The notes under the pieces are model-generated. The model was not told where the DNA came from and did no database searches. It saw nothing but the letters and a program-made list of their open reading frames with translations. A program made the translations under genes and the position numbers. A stretch of 64,000 nt of DNA from Oscillatoria acuminata PCC 6304 (lineage in GTDB: Bacteria > Cyanobacteriota > Cyanobacteriia > Cyanobacteriales > Laspinemataceae), in contig NC_019693.1 of NCBI RefSeq assembly GCF_000317105.1, forward strand, positions 2,418,001 through 2,482,000, in the 5' to 3' direction. Position 1 is the first letter of the stretch. Every line of letters begins with the position of its first letter. Positions 35,305 to 44,355 of the stretch are shown here, piece after piece.

Positions 35305-36714
35305 GGTTCTCCCGTACTTAGTGTGCTAAAATATTGCTAAATAATTACTTTTAAAACTTTTATTTTTGCAAGCTTTGGCCCTAAAACTCAAGCCAGAGTT
35401 GACTTTGGGCAAATTTTAAGTTATAATAGAATAACGCAGTTTAGCCACAAAGTAAAATATTTATGCCTTCTAAAGCTCAGTGTCACAGTATGTCTCAACT
35501 ATTGGATTTGGCCGGAGTCTGGGTCAAAGATTATAAAATTCATAAAGAAATCGGCTTGGTTTTACAAATAGAATCACTACAGAAGTTGGCTGTTTGTCCC
35601 TTATGCGGGCATCAAAGTAATAAGCTTCATCAAAATCATTGGTATTTAGTTAAAGATTTACCTTTCAGTCAACATCCTACTTACTTGAGAGTCAATCGTC
35701 GGCAATTCAAATGCCAAACCTGCCAAAAACCTTTTAGTGAATCTCTCGATTATGTTAACCCTAAAAGAAATTATACCAAAAGGTTAACTTTAAAAATTGT
35801 TGAAGAAGTGTTGGAGAGTAATATTCAAAGTGTAGCTCGACGATATCAGGTCACTGAAGAGGAAATTCAAACGATGCTATCAGATGTCGGTTCTGAATTA
35901 TTACAAGAAAAACCTGCCCCATTTCGTCGTTTGGGAATTGATGAAATTTCTCAAAGAAAAGGACAAGGCAATTATTGTGCTGTTTTAGTAGATATAGATG
36001 CAGGAAAACCTGTAGGAATTGTGGATTCTAGACGAAAAGAAGAATTGCTCAAAGTCTTGCAGGGATGGGGTTCAGAGATTTTAAACTTTATAGAAGAAGT
36101 GAGTATAGATTTGTGGATGCCCTATAAAACACTGGTGGAAGAATTGCTTCCTCATGCTCAAATAGTTGCCGATAGATTTCATTTAATGAAAGGACTCAAT
36201 GAAGAGTTAGATAGTCAGAGAAAATTTGAAAAATATTTAATAAACTCTCAAGAAAATTATCCTGAAAAGTCGGACTTGATTTCGGCAATTAACAAAAGCA
36301 AATATCCTCTTGTTAAAAACGAGAAAGATTTAACTGAAAAGCAAAATAAAAAATTAAAAGAGGTGAAATTAAAGTTTCCTCAACTCGCTATCATGCACGA
36401 TTTAAAAGAAGAGTTTAGAGATATATTTGAATCAAAACAGCAAGGAACAGAGGGATTGGTTAAGTTGGTAGATTGGCTGTTTAAAGCTCAACAATCTTTT
36501 CCCACCTTTACGAAAACAGTTATTCGATGGTTTCCAGAAATTGTCAACTATTTTGAGAATCGCACCAGTAATGGAGTGGTAGAAGGAATTAACAACAAAC
36601 TGAAAGTCATTAAAAAATCTGCCTATGGTTTACCTAAGTTTGAAAATTTTAGGTTGAGAAGCCTATTAAATTGGATGTTTACTTAAGTTTTAGCATACTA
36701 AGTACGGGAGAGCC
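35305..36714 (+). mobile_element. Complete ISL3-family insertion sequence with 8-bp target duplication
   Basis: Terminal inverted repeats of 27 bp: GGTTCTCCCGTACTTAGTGT at the left (35305-35331) and its near complement at the right (36688-36714), 25 of 27 matching. The 8-bp direct repeat AAAATAAT flanks both ends (35297-35304 and 36715-36722), the usual ISL3 duplication size. One intact transposase fills the element. The intact ends and duplication suggest a recent insertion. Confidence 0.93.
35463..36686 (+). CDS. ISL3-family transposase
   Basis: A 407-residue DDE transposase. The N-terminal zinc-binding region has CPLCGH and CQTCQK about 50 residues apart. The catalytic core shows RRLGIDEISQRKGQGNY (first Asp), a second Asp region VADRFHLMKGLNEELD and the C-terminal Glu in SNGVVEGINNKLKVIKKSAYG, all typical of ISL3. 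The frame is intact and ends two bases before the right inverted repeat. Its AT-rich codon use (many AAA, GAA and ATT) differs from neighbouring genes, fitting a foreign element. Confidence 0.95.
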   Translation: MPSKAQCHSMSQLLDLAGVWVKDYKIHKEIGLVLQIESLQKLAVCPLCGHQSNKLHQNHWYLVKDLPFSQHPTYLRVNRRQFKCQTCQKPFSESLDYVNPKRNYTKRLTLKIVEEVLESNIQSVARRYQVTEEEIQTMLSDVGSELLQEKPAPFRRLGIDEISQRKGQGNYCAVLVDIDAGKPVGIVDSRRKEELLKVLQGWGSEILNFIEEVSIDLWMPYKTLVEELLPHAQIVADRFHLMKGLNEELDSQRKFEKYLINSQENYPEKSDLISAINKSKYPLVKNEKDLTEKQNKKLKEVKLKFPQLAIMHDLKEEFRDIFESKQQGTEGLVKLVDWLFKAQQSFPTFTKTVIRWFPEIVNYFENRTSNGVVEGINNKLKVIKKSAYGLPKFENFRLRSLLNWMFT

Positions 36715-37098
36715 AAAATAATTTAAGGCGATCGCATCTACCCTCGGAAATAATTCGAGGGGAATAGCTCAAGGAACAGAACCGCAATTCCACTCTGAGA
36801 ATGTAGCGACAAAATGAGTGGATTGGCCTGATGGCATGGAGGTTAATCCCTTGAGCTGATTTTATCTTTTGGCTGTCTTGAAGCCCAACTCCCGCCCTGG
36901 TTATTTCTGCTTTGTCATGATTTATTGACAATTAGCGGCAAGGCGCATTTTTGCTTAGAATTGAGCGGGAGTTAACCCCTCCTAATTAGCTCTGTCGCAC
37001 TGTTGGAGCCTTGAAAAGGCTTGGACCCGAATGAAAGAACCTATGCTCTCTATCATTTTTGTTCTGTACAACCCTGTCCAAAAATATGAATCATCGGA
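36715..37098. other. Intergenic region, no gene recognised
   Basis: Between the ISL3 element and the membrane-protein gene. Possible short frames have no ribosome-binding site or family features. Nothing else is seen. Confidence 0.35.
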
Positions 37099-37758
37099 TT
37101 AAACTTGCGCTTTTTTCTGTTCCTTGAGGTAGGCAAAAACACTTTTGTCTCCAATATCTGCGGGAATGTCTTGTCCGGCTTTTCGCAGGGCAAAGACGAG
37201 AAAGAGAATAGCCCAAATTGCTAAGAGAATTTTTTCCATTGAGGGGGTTAATAAACCCGACAGGTGGCCTAAAATTAGCAGGGGGACTAAGGGGGTGAGC
37301 AATTTAGTTTCTAGGCGATTGAAACAAAAGGCTTCTTTAAAATAAATGCCCGTTAAAGCGACAAAGGTAAATCCGATACCGACGAGGGCGATCGCCTCGT
37401 GATAAACTGTGACTACGAAAGGGTCCGGGCGAGTAAAAATCACGATTAATGCCGTGACTGCCCCAGTCGCCCAACAGACTTGGAGGAAGCGATGGAGGAC
37501 TTGCAGATAAATGTGAATCGTCAATAAGCTGACGCCGAGTGCCAAACAGAAACAGGCATAGAGTGCGCTGAGACTGGTGAGGATTGCGGGAGTGGTTCCT
37601 TGCCAGAAGAGGAGAACCGTGGCGATCGCGAAACTGAGGGCGGCTACCATTAAGCCACTGCGATAGATGATAACCGATTGGCGATCGCTTGGGGTAATAC
37701 TAAATTCCCCAAACTGCCCTTGATAGACTGGAGATTCCATAGAATTAGCTTGAGTCAT
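37099..37758 (-). CDS. Integral membrane protein, DUF2301 type
   Basis: A polytopic membrane protein with about six hydrophobic helices: LMVAALSFAIATVLLFW, LTSLSALYACFCLALGVSLL, VTALIVIFTR, ALVGIGFTFVALTGIYF, LTPLVPLLILGHLSGLL and ILLAIWAILFLVFAL. I place the start at ATG 37756-37758 (MTQANSMESPVYQGQFG); an upstream in-frame start at 37806 would add 16 residues that do not look like family sequence. The pattern YFKEAFCFNR and the length fit the cyanobacterial DUF2301 family from memory. Function unknown. The gene is divergent from the acidic protein gene by about 100 bp. Confidence 0.65.
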   Translation of the reverse strand: MTQANSMESPVYQGQFGEFSITPSDRQSVIIYRSGLMVAALSFAIATVLLFWQGTTPAILTSLSALYACFCLALGVSLLTIHIYLQVLHRFLQVCWATGAVTALIVIFTRPDPFVVTVYHEAIALVGIGFTFVALTGIYFKEAFCFNRLETKLLTPLVPLLILGHLSGLLTPSMEKILLAIWAILFLVFALRKAGQDIPADIGDKSVFAYLKEQKKAQV

Positions 37759-37856
37759 GATGAATTTGTCCGATCTACTCCAAGATAATGGGTGTTCGAG
37801 ATACACTTTGATTATGACCGATCTGATGACTGAACCGACCTCGAACCGCTCTAAAT

Positions 37857-38495
37857 ATGACTAAATCAAAAAAAACTCCAAAACAAAGCGCCTCATCCCC
37901 CTCGGTCCCGAACATTATAGAAATTGATGAAGGGGTGTTTGGATCCCGACTCATGGAACGCGGGGAAATTCCCATTAATCCTCAGAGAATCCTCGATTTA
38001 GTCAAACTGATGACCCAGAGAGCAGAGTTATTACTAGATGATGATGATGAGGAGGATGATGAGGATGATTTATTTTTAGAAGATATTTTTGATGAGGATG
38101 AGTTTGAACTAGAATTACAAGAAATTTTAGGGAGTTCTAATTTAGAGGTCAATGAAGAAAATTTAAACCGATATTTCCAATTTCTGAAAGCTCGGATTAA
38201 ACCGCCCTATAAGCTGACGGGAAATGGAGAATTTGACTGGGAAGAAGAGTATGTGAGTGGCGGCAAAAGCAAAAAAGAATATGAAAAGCTGAAAAAACTC
38301 CAGCCTTCTTATCTGGATATTTTTAGCTTGGTTCAGTTCTGTGATGTCGGCACAGAGGGGATTATGGTTAAGGTGGAACGGACGAGCGATCGCCGCCAGT
38401 TTATCTTGCCTTTAATTGATTTAGATGTGACCCAAGAAGACCCCGAGCATTTTGAATTAATTGATAATTATCTCCTGTGGTTTTTCAGTTATTAG
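37857..38495 (+). CDS. Acidic protein of unknown function
   Basis: A 212-residue soluble protein. A Ser/Lys-rich N terminus (MTKSKKTPKQSASSPS) is followed by a conserved-looking segment (NIIEIDEGVFGSRLMERGEI), then a run of Asp and Glu residues around 61-85 (LLLDDDDEEDDEDDLFLED), and a C-terminal domain with SYLDIFSLVQFCDVGTEG and QFILPLIDLDVTQEDPEH. The C-terminal half looks like a small alpha/beta domain, reminiscent of calcium-binding proteins of cyanobacteria, but no known motif is clear. The acidic run could bind cations. Confidence 0.55.
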   Translation: MTKSKKTPKQSASSPSVPNIIEIDEGVFGSRLMERGEIPINPQRILDLVKLMTQRAELLLDDDDEEDDEDDLFLEDIFDEDEFELELQEILGSSNLEVNEENLNRYFQFLKARIKPPYKLTGNGEFDWEEEYVSGGKSKKEYEKLKKLQPSYLDIFSLVQFCDVGTEGIMVKVERTSDRRQFILPLIDLDVTQEDPEHFELIDNYLLWFFSY

Positions 38496-38556
38496 GCCAA
38501 TTTGCCGAAATGTTGAGGGTTGGCGATCGCCCTTTTCAACAACCCACCCTGATCCG

Positions 38557-39333
38557 TTAGCTCAACCTCAACCTCACCGTTGCACCAACAGCAAGTTGGA
38601 GTGTATCCGCAGCATTGCCGCCATTGATGGCAATTTCTACCCAACCGTGAGAACCGACGAGGGCGACTGCCCCTCCTCTGGGCGCATCACTGTAAGTATT
38701 TCCGCCGGGGATCATGCGATCGCCCACCTCAACAGACCCCGGTTTTCCCCTCACCGAAGTGCCAGGAATGTTCGTAATCAGGTTACCAAAGCGATCAATA
38801 TATTGGATACAACCAGCAATTTCCTGGTTTTCCCATTGACATTGCGGCAGATCCAGGGTGACTAACGTCCGGGGATCAATTGCCGGTCCTAAATCCTCCA
38901 AAGGCACTCCCTTAGTCAAATGAGCGCCCACCGGAGCAAAAATATCTCGCCCATGAAACGTGGTACTCGGGTCAGGGGTGCGCCAATAGTCATAATTGCT
39001 CAGTTCCACTGCCGCGAGAATCGGATTTTCTGGAGTGAGTATCCCAGAAAATAAGCCGTTATCAGGTCCCACCAAGATAGACTGAGGTAGTTGAAGGGCG
39101 ATCGCCCTGCGAGCACTGCCCACACCTGGATCCACAACGGCCACATGAACGGTCCCCTCGGGGAAATAGGGATAAGCATTCATCAGACAAAAACGCGCAG
39201 CAGCCACATCCTGGGGAGGAATCTCATGGGTGAGGTCCACAATTGTCACCCCGGGATTAATACAGGCGATGACGCCCTTCATCACGCCGACATAGACATC
39301 ATGGGAACCAAAATCGGTTAAGAGGGTAAGCAT
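38557..39333 (-). CDS. SAM hydroxide adenosyltransferase (SAM hydrolase, DUF62)
   Basis: A 258-residue member of the SAM chlorinase/fluorinase/hydrolase superfamily. Landmarks are LLTDFGSHDVYVGVMKGVI, IVDLTHEIPPQDVAAARFC, AVVDPGVGSARRAIALQL, LVGPDNGLFSG, and FHGRDIFAPVGAHLTKG. Ordinary bacterial members convert SAM and water to adenosine and methionine; the FDRFGN-like segment (IDRFGNLITNIPG) fits this and does not suggest halogenation. Start ATG 39331-39333. The neighbouring small gene pirA is divergent across a repeat. Confidence 0.88.
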   Translation of the reverse strand: MLTLLTDFGSHDVYVGVMKGVIACINPGVTIVDLTHEIPPQDVAAARFCLMNAYPYFPEGTVHVAVVDPGVGSARRAIALQLPQSILVGPDNGLFSGILTPENPILAAVELSNYDYWRTPDPSTTFHGRDIFAPVGAHLTKGVPLEDLGPAIDPRTLVTLDLPQCQWENQEIAGCIQYIDRFGNLITNIPGTSVRGKPGSVEVGDRMIPGGNTYSDAPRGGAVALVGSHGWVEIAINGGNAADTLQLAVGATVRLRLS

Positions 39334-39347
39334 GGGGGGATGGGGGG

Positions 39348-39408
39348 CTTACAAGAGTAGGTTTTTCACGTTTAAGGGCACCAGAAGTAAAAAACCTACT
39401 CCTGCAAG
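39348..39408. repeat. Short MITE-like inverted repeat
   Basis: CTTACAAGAGTAGGTTTTT (39348-39366) pairs with AAAAACCTACTCCTGCAAG (39390-39408) with few mismatches. The same ends occur at 8063-8400. Confidence 0.65.
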
Positions 39409-39462
39409 GATGGGGGAGATGGGGGGATGGAGGATGAATCTGGGATAAATATTAAAATTTTG

Positions 39463-39501
39463 GTAAATTTTGATACTGTTCCTGATTTTAAGTGTTATTT
39501 T
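39463..39501 (+). promoter_or_regulatory. NtcA-box and -10 candidate upstream of pirA
   Basis: GTA-N8-TAC occurs at 39463-39476 (GTAAATTTTGATAC), a perfect match to the NtcA consensus. A -10-like TATTTT (39496-39501, TAN3T) follows 19 bases later, close to the usual 20-24. Alternatively TACTGT at 39474 could be the -10, placing NtcA as a repressor. The pirA start is 46 bases beyond TATTTT. Confidence 0.6.
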
Positions 39502-39546
39502 AGAAGTAAGGGAAAATACACGAATTGAAAACGGAAAAAGTCCACC

Positions 39547-39702
39547 ATGAACAAAATTAGTCATGAAACGTTGAAACAAGCGGCAGCCATCCATCGGGCA
39601 AACATCCGCCAGAAGTTACAGTATCGGCTAGAAATGGCTAGACAAAAAGGGGATGAGAACTTAGTGCGTATGCTGGAAGCAGAAGCTAATTATTTCAGCT
39701 AA
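39547..39702 (+). CDS. pirA: Arginine-synthesis PII-interacting regulator PirA-like small protein
   Basis: A 51-residue protein, too short for most ORF calls. It starts MNKISHETLKQAAAIHRANI and ends MLEAEANYFS, with a basic amphipathic helix RQKLQYRLEMARQKGDENLV. This pattern (AHR-N, RLE-ARxKGDENL, LExE) matches the cyanobacterial PirA family as I know it. PirA (Ssr0692 in Synechocystis) binds PII and competes with N-acetylglutamate kinase, tuning flux into arginine and the ornithine-ammonia cycle. A consensus NtcA box upstream supports nitrogen control. The Shine-Dalgarno is weak. Confidence 0.75.
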   Translation: MNKISHETLKQAAAIHRANIRQKLQYRLEMARQKGDENLVRMLEAEANYFS

Positions 39703-39857
39703 TCACCGATTATAACCGAACCCCATTGATAAAACCTCAAATACAGAGCAGATGTAGAGACGCCTCTTTTCGCGTCTCTATCATCGTTTCAGGGTCTAAT
39801 CTCAGAGTTGGGGGTTCTCATCCAGATTAGATATCAGCTTTGCAATATTTTAGGAAG

Positions 39858-39900
39858 TGGGAGCATCTCAGGGGCTTAAGCAGCTAGGGAGATGCTCCCA
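39858..39900 (+). terminator. Strong hairpin downstream of pirA
   Basis: TGGGAGCATCTC (39858-39869) and GAGATGCTCCCA (39889-39900) form a perfect 12-bp stem followed by TTTCTG. A smaller hairpin (AGAGACGC/GCGTCTCT) lies near 39759-39782. Either could end the pirA transcript. Confidence 0.5.
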
Positions 39901-40034
39901 TTTCTGCTGGGGATAGTCTATTTGGCTCAAGGGTCCTGAAAGCTACTTTACACAAACTGGATGCTGCTGACCCAGGCGGCAGAGACTCCCGTTAGGGACG
40001 CCAAAATTTCGGTGTTGCACATTTGTAGAAGGTT

Positions 40035-40100
40035 AGAAACCGGGTTTCTTGCCCAAATTTAGGGTAAGTTGCAGAAATGTTGTTGAGAAACCCGGTTTCT
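40035..40100. repeat. Inverted repeat with AGAAACCGGGTTTCT ends
   Basis: AGAAACCGGGTTTCT (40035-40049) and AGAAACCCGGTTTCT (40086-40100) are palindromic and mutually inverted, enclosing 36 bp. This sequence type is a dispersed repeat in cyanobacteria. It lies just after the tldD stop codon on its transcript side. Confidence 0.65.
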
Positions 40101-40124
40101 GGTCCTGATATCGAGTCGGGAGGA

Positions 40125-41504
40125 TTATCGTCCGCCAACCACAACATTTTGAATGGAAATGTGGGGACCACCGACGCTGACGGGTAACGGGGATTGTCCG
40201 CCTTTGCCACATCCACCATTGAGATAAACCGAATCAGAACCGATCGCCTCAATATCCTTCAAAGTTTGAAACACATTCCCCGAAAGGGTCACATCACTCA
40301 CAGGTTCGGCAATTTTCCCATTGCGAATCATGTACCCTTCTGCTGCGGCAAAGGTGAACATTTCCCCATTGGTTTGACCCCCGAGCATCCGGACAGCATA
40401 AACCCCTTCATCAATATTGCTAATCATGTCCTCAAAGGAGCAATCTCCCGCTTCAATGGCGGTATTGGTCATCCGCACAATGGGGGCGTAGGTGGCACTG
40501 AGGGCACGCGCATTTCCTGTCGGTGCTTCGTGCATTTTGCCGGCAGTTTCTCGGTTATGTAAACGCTGAGTCAAAACGCCATCTTTGATTAAATATTTGC
40601 GTTGACCTTCGACCCCTTCATCATCATATTTCATCGAACCCGGTAAGTTGGGAATCGTGGCATCATCCACGACATTTAATTGGGAAATTCCCAAGGGTTT
40701 CCCGAGTTGGAGCACTTCCTGCATTTGCGGATTTTCATAGACAAAATCTGCCTCGGACAAATGACCGAATGCTTCATGAATGAAGACTCCGGCGAGATAG
40801 GGGTCAAGAACAACCGTATATTGACCGCCTTTAACGGATTTGGCTTCTAACTGGCGAATCGCTCGTTCTGCGGCACTGCGAACCCGATCTTCAATGCCGG
40901 TGAAGGCATCATAATCCGATCGCGAGTGGACGGATTCATACCCTTGGCGCACTAAACCGCCTTCACCCCGGGCGATCGCCCCAAAACCGCCAGAAACATC
41001 CAGACGTTCTTGAGCAATACAGGTCCCGGTGGAATTGACAAAATAGGTAATGCCAAAGCGATCTCGATAACTGGAACTGGTGGTTTGAATTCGCGGGTCA
41101 AAATCGAGCAACAGTTGATTATAATTTTCCACCATTTGCCGCTTTTCTTCCAGGGAGACTCCCCGGGGGTCCCGGAGTAAGGACTCGGCAACATAATCCT
41201 GAATGGGTTTAATATCAGCCAGTTGAGTCGTTTCTGAACCGATTAATTTAGCTTGGGAAATCGCTTCTTCCAGGCGATCGCCCAACTCGTCTAATCCATT
41301 AAACGTGACAAAACTCCACCCCCCCTTATGACAGGCGCGGACCCCACCGGCGAGGGAAAAATTGCGATTCACCGCATCGAGGCGATCGCCGCGAAACGAG
41401 ATCGCCGTGGATTCGCTTTGTTCCATGCGAATTTCTAAATAATCGACGCGATCGCGGTAAGGGGCGATCGTTGAGAGTAACCGATCCTGCATTGAATGAT
41501 TCAC
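40125..41504 (-). CDS. tldD: Metalloprotease subunit TldD
   Basis: A 459-residue TldD protein, the zinc-bearing subunit of the TldD/TldE protease, which degrades unfolded or modified peptides. The HExxxH signature is present in FIHEAFGHLSEADFVYENP near residue 240, and a C-terminal Cys that completes the metal site is in NGGCGKGGQSPLPVSVGG. The N-terminal domain starts MQDRLLSTIAPYRDRVDYLE; two ATGs are possible (41502 or 41490). Its partner tldE is in the same window at 57993-59300, 16 kb away and not in one operon. tldD is divergent from pdhB. Confidence 0.93.
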   Translation of the reverse strand: MNHSMQDRLLSTIAPYRDRVDYLEIRMEQSESTAISFRGDRLDAVNRNFSLAGGVRACHKGGWSFVTFNGLDELGDRLEEAISQAKLIGSETTQLADIKPIQDYVAESLLRDPRGVSLEEKRQMVENYNQLLLDFDPRIQTTSSSYRDRFGITYFVNSTGTCIAQERLDVSGGFGAIARGEGGLVRQGYESVHSRSDYDAFTGIEDRVRSAAERAIRQLEAKSVKGGQYTVVLDPYLAGVFIHEAFGHLSEADFVYENPQMQEVLQLGKPLGISQLNVVDDATIPNLPGSMKYDDEGVEGQRKYLIKDGVLTQRLHNRETAGKMHEAPTGNARALSATYAPIVRMTNTAIEAGDCSFEDMISNIDEGVYAVRMLGGQTNGEMFTFAAAEGYMIRNGKIAEPVSDVTLSGNVFQTLKDIEAIGSDSVYLNGGCGKGGQSPLPVSVGGPHISIQNVVVGGR

Positions 41505-41833
41505 GCGCTAACTTTCCCGATTTGACAACTTGTAATCTTTCTTACTTCCAGTCTAATGTGCCAAACTCGGACCCCGGGACAGTAGCGATTAAAAACCCGG
41601 GTTATGCTAGAAAATTTGGAACCCTTTGCCACTTTCTGAGGGCCATCACCCCGGTTTTTGGTCCCCATAGCATCCGTACAGGAGAAGGAAGACAAACCCG
41701 GGGTGCTGATCCGACCCGTTTAAGAGGGGACCCACTGCCTAGCCTCTAAAACTGTACCGATGCTCTAAAATCTCTAGCATCAGGAAAATGCAATGGTATA
41801 AGATAAGAGCTTGTCCCATTACCCACCTTGAAG
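41505..41833. promoter_or_regulatory. Divergent promoter region for tldD and pdhB
   Basis: No gene is seen. An extended -10-like TGGTATAAG (41794-41802) lies about 32 bases before the pdhB ATG; its -35 is not obvious. The rest is ordinary intergenic sequence. Confidence 0.35.
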
Positions 41834-42814
41834 ATGGCAGAAACCCTTTTCTTCAACGCGCTCAAAGCAGCCATTGACGAAGAAATGGCCCGCGACCCTA
41901 CGGTATTCGTCCTCGGTGAAGATGTCGGTCAGTATGGCGGATCCTATAAAGTCACCAAGGACCTGTACGAAAAATATGGCGAACTGCGGGTACTCGACAC
42001 CCCGATCGCGGAAAATAGCTTTACGGGGATGGCCGTTGGGGCCGCCATGACTGGATTGCGTCCGATTATTGAAGGCATGAACATGGGCTTTTTGCTCCTC
42101 GCCTTCAACCAAATCGCCAACAATGCCATGCTGCGCTACACCTCCGGTGGCAACTTTACAATGCCGATGGTGATTCGCGGTCCCGGTGGGGTTGGACGGC
42201 AACTCGGTGCAGAACATTCCCAGCGCTTGGAGACCTATTTTCAGGCCGTTCCTGGCTTAAAAATGGTGGCCTGTTCCACCCCGTACAACGCCAAAGGATT
42301 GCTCAAGAGTGCCATCCGTGACAATAACCCCGTGCTGTTTTTTGAGCACGTCCTTCTTTATAATTTGAAAGAAGACCTGCCCTCGGAAGAATATTTACTG
42401 CCTCTGGATAAAGCAGAAATCGTCCGACGGGGCAAAGATGTCACGATTTTGACCTATTCGCGGATGCGCCATCACGTTCTGCAAGCGGTGCCGCAGATCG
42501 TCAAAGACGGGTTTGATCCAGAAGTCATTGACTTAATTTCCCTCAAACCCCTGGATCTCGACACCATTGGCGAATCGATTCGCAAAACCCATCGGGTGAT
42601 TATTGTAGAGGAAGCGATGAAAACCGGGGGGATTGGGGCTGAAATTATTGCTTCAATTAATGATCGGTTCTTTGATGAGCTGGATGCACCTGTGCTGAGA
42701 CTTTCGTCACAGGATATTCCCACGCCCTACAATGGTACCTTAGAGCGATTGACCATCGTGCAACCGCCGCAAATTGTTGAAGCGGTGCAAAAAATGGTTG
42801 GCCTAAAAATATAA
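41834..42814 (+). CDS. pdhB: Pyruvate dehydrogenase E1 component, beta subunit
   Basis: A 326-residue E1-beta subunit of the pyruvate dehydrogenase complex, which with E1-alpha decarboxylates pyruvate on thiamine diphosphate. I use ATG 41834 ([11 protein letters not shown]); an upstream TTG would add two residues. Landmarks: [70 protein letters not shown] and [17 protein letters not shown]. secD and secF follow in the same direction, a gene order I know from other cyanobacteria. Confidence 0.94.
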   Translation: MAETLFFNALKAAIDEEMARDPTVFVLGEDVGQYGGSYKVTKDLYEKYGELRVLDTPIAENSFTGMAVGAAMTGLRPIIEGMNMGFLLLAFNQIANNAMLRYTSGGNFTMPMVIRGPGGVGRQLGAEHSQRLETYFQAVPGLKMVACSTPYNAKGLLKSAIRDNNPVLFFEHVLLYNLKEDLPSEEYLLPLDKAEIVRRGKDVTILTYSRMRHHVLQAVPQIVKDGFDPEVIDLISLKPLDLDTIGESIRKTHRVIIVEEAMKTGGIGAEIIASINDRFFDELDAPVLRLSSQDIPTPYNGTLERLTIVQPPQIVEAVQKMVGLKI

Positions 42815-42909
42815 GACAGTGTTGAAAGATGAGTTTTGAGTTTTGAGTGAAATTGTCTCAATTTACTACTTAAAACTCAATTCTCAACCCTCTAGAAACA
42901 GGTAAAGTC

Positions 42910-44328
42910 ATGCAAAAAAACCGTTCATTATTGGCTTTAATTCTGGTTCTGGTTATTGCCGCGATCGTTGCGTTGGTGAATGTCCCCTTCCGGTTGGGAT
43001 TGGATCTTCAGGGGGGTTCCCAACTCACCCTTCTGGTGCGACCCTCGGAAGAGGTCCCGCAAATTACCTCCTCCGTGATGGAAGCTGTGCAGAGCGTAGT
43101 CAGAAACCGGGTTGATGCTCTTGGGGTATCTGAACCCATTGTTCAGTCCGTCGGGACGGATCAGATTCTTGTCCAACTCCCGGGGGTCAGCGATCCCGCC
43201 CAAGCCGAGCGGGTGCTCGGGGGAACGGCAATCTTGGAGTTTCGCGAAGAAACCCCGAGTCAGGAAATCCGGGTGGAACTGGACGTGCGGATCCAAGAAG
43301 CCACCCAAATCGCCCTAGAATTGGAGGCGTTGCAAGCGTCGGGAGAACAAGGCCAAATTGCGGAAAAGCAAGCTGAGTTCGATCGCAAGCGTGAAGAAAT
43401 TCAGGAACTCAATCTCCAACTGTATGAAAGAACCCCCCTGACGGGTTCTAATCTTGAGGATGCCTATCCCGAACCCGCGCAAGCTGGAGGAGGGGCCTGG
43501 AATGTGGGTCTGGTCTTCGATAACGAAGGCGGAGACTTGTTCGCCCAACTGACCCGCAATCTGGCGGGAACCGGACGGACTCTGGGAATTTTTCTGGATG
43601 ATCAACGCATTAGTTCTCCCACGGTCCCCGCCGAATTTGCCACCACGGGGATTACTGGGGGACGTGCGGTGATTCAAGGCAACTTTAGCGTACAAGAGGC
43701 CAATGAACTCGCGGTCCAACTGCGCGGTGGGGCGTTGCCGGTGCCGGTGGAAATTGTGGAAAATCGCACCGTTGGGGCAACTTTGGGGCGCGATAGCATT
43801 GTTAGAAGTATCTATGCCGGAATCGGTGGCCTGGTGTTGGTGCTGATTTTTATGGTGGCCTATTACCGCCTACCCGGTGTGATTGCCGATCTGTCCTTGA
43901 TCATCTATGCCACCCTGACCTTAGCCAGTTTCTCCCTGTTGGGGGTGACCTTGACCCTACCGGGAATTGCCGGATTTATCCTCAGTATTGGGATGGCGGT
44001 GGATGCCAATGTCCTAATTTTTGAACGGACCCGGGAAGAATTACGGGCCGGAAAAAGTTTGTATCGGTCCGTGGAGTCCGGTTTTTACCGCGCTTTTTCT
44101 AGCATTTTGGATAGCAATGTCACCACACTGATTGCCTGTGTTGCCTTATTTTGGCTCGGTGCCGGTTTGGTGAAAGGGTTCGCATTGACCCTGGGAATTG
44201 GGGTGGCGGTGAGTATGTTTACGGCGATTACTTGCAGTCGCACGTTAATGTTTTTAGCGATTAGTGTTGATGACCTTCGCAAGCCGGAACTGTTTTGTCC
44301 GAACCTTCAAAATGTTAGGAAAGTTTAG
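42910..44328 (+). CDS. secD: Protein translocase subunit SecD
   Basis: A 472-residue SecD, part of the SecDF complex that uses the proton gradient to help pull proteins through SecYEG. An N-terminal membrane segment ([20 protein letters not shown]) is followed by the [19 protein letters not shown] motif, a periplasmic domain with [17 protein letters not shown], and five C-terminal helices including [20 protein letters not shown] Gln/Glu-rich coiled-coil insertion near residues 135-160 is typical of cyanobacterial SecD. It begins about 95 bp after pdhB, across imperfect repeats. Confidence 0.94.
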   Translation: MQKNRSLLALILVLVIAAIVALVNVPFRLGLDLQGGSQLTLLVRPSEEVPQITSSVMEAVQSVVRNRVDALGVSEPIVQSVGTDQILVQLPGVSDPAQAERVLGGTAILEFREETPSQEIRVELDVRIQEATQIALELEALQASGEQGQIAEKQAEFDRKREEIQELNLQLYERTPLTGSNLEDAYPEPAQAGGGAWNVGLVFDNEGGDLFAQLTRNLAGTGRTLGIFLDDQRISSPTVPAEFATTGITGGRAVIQGNFSVQEANELAVQLRGGALPVPVEIVENRTVGATLGRDSIVRSIYAGIGGLVLVLIFMVAYYRLPGVIADLSLIIYATLTLASFSLLGVTLTLPGIAGFILSIGMAVDANVLIFERTREELRAGKSLYRSVESGFYRAFSSILDSNVTTLIACVALFWLGAGLVKGFALTLGIGVAVSMFTAITCSRTLMFLAISVDDLRKPELFCPNLQNVRKV

Positions 44329-44355
44329 GGGGATGTGTTACCAGAGGCAGATTCG

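Noticed and set aside
38557-39333. Fluorinase or chlorinase function for the SAM-using enzyme
   Set aside because: The sequence has ordinary SAM hydrolase features and no halogenase-specific context; halogenation is not supported.
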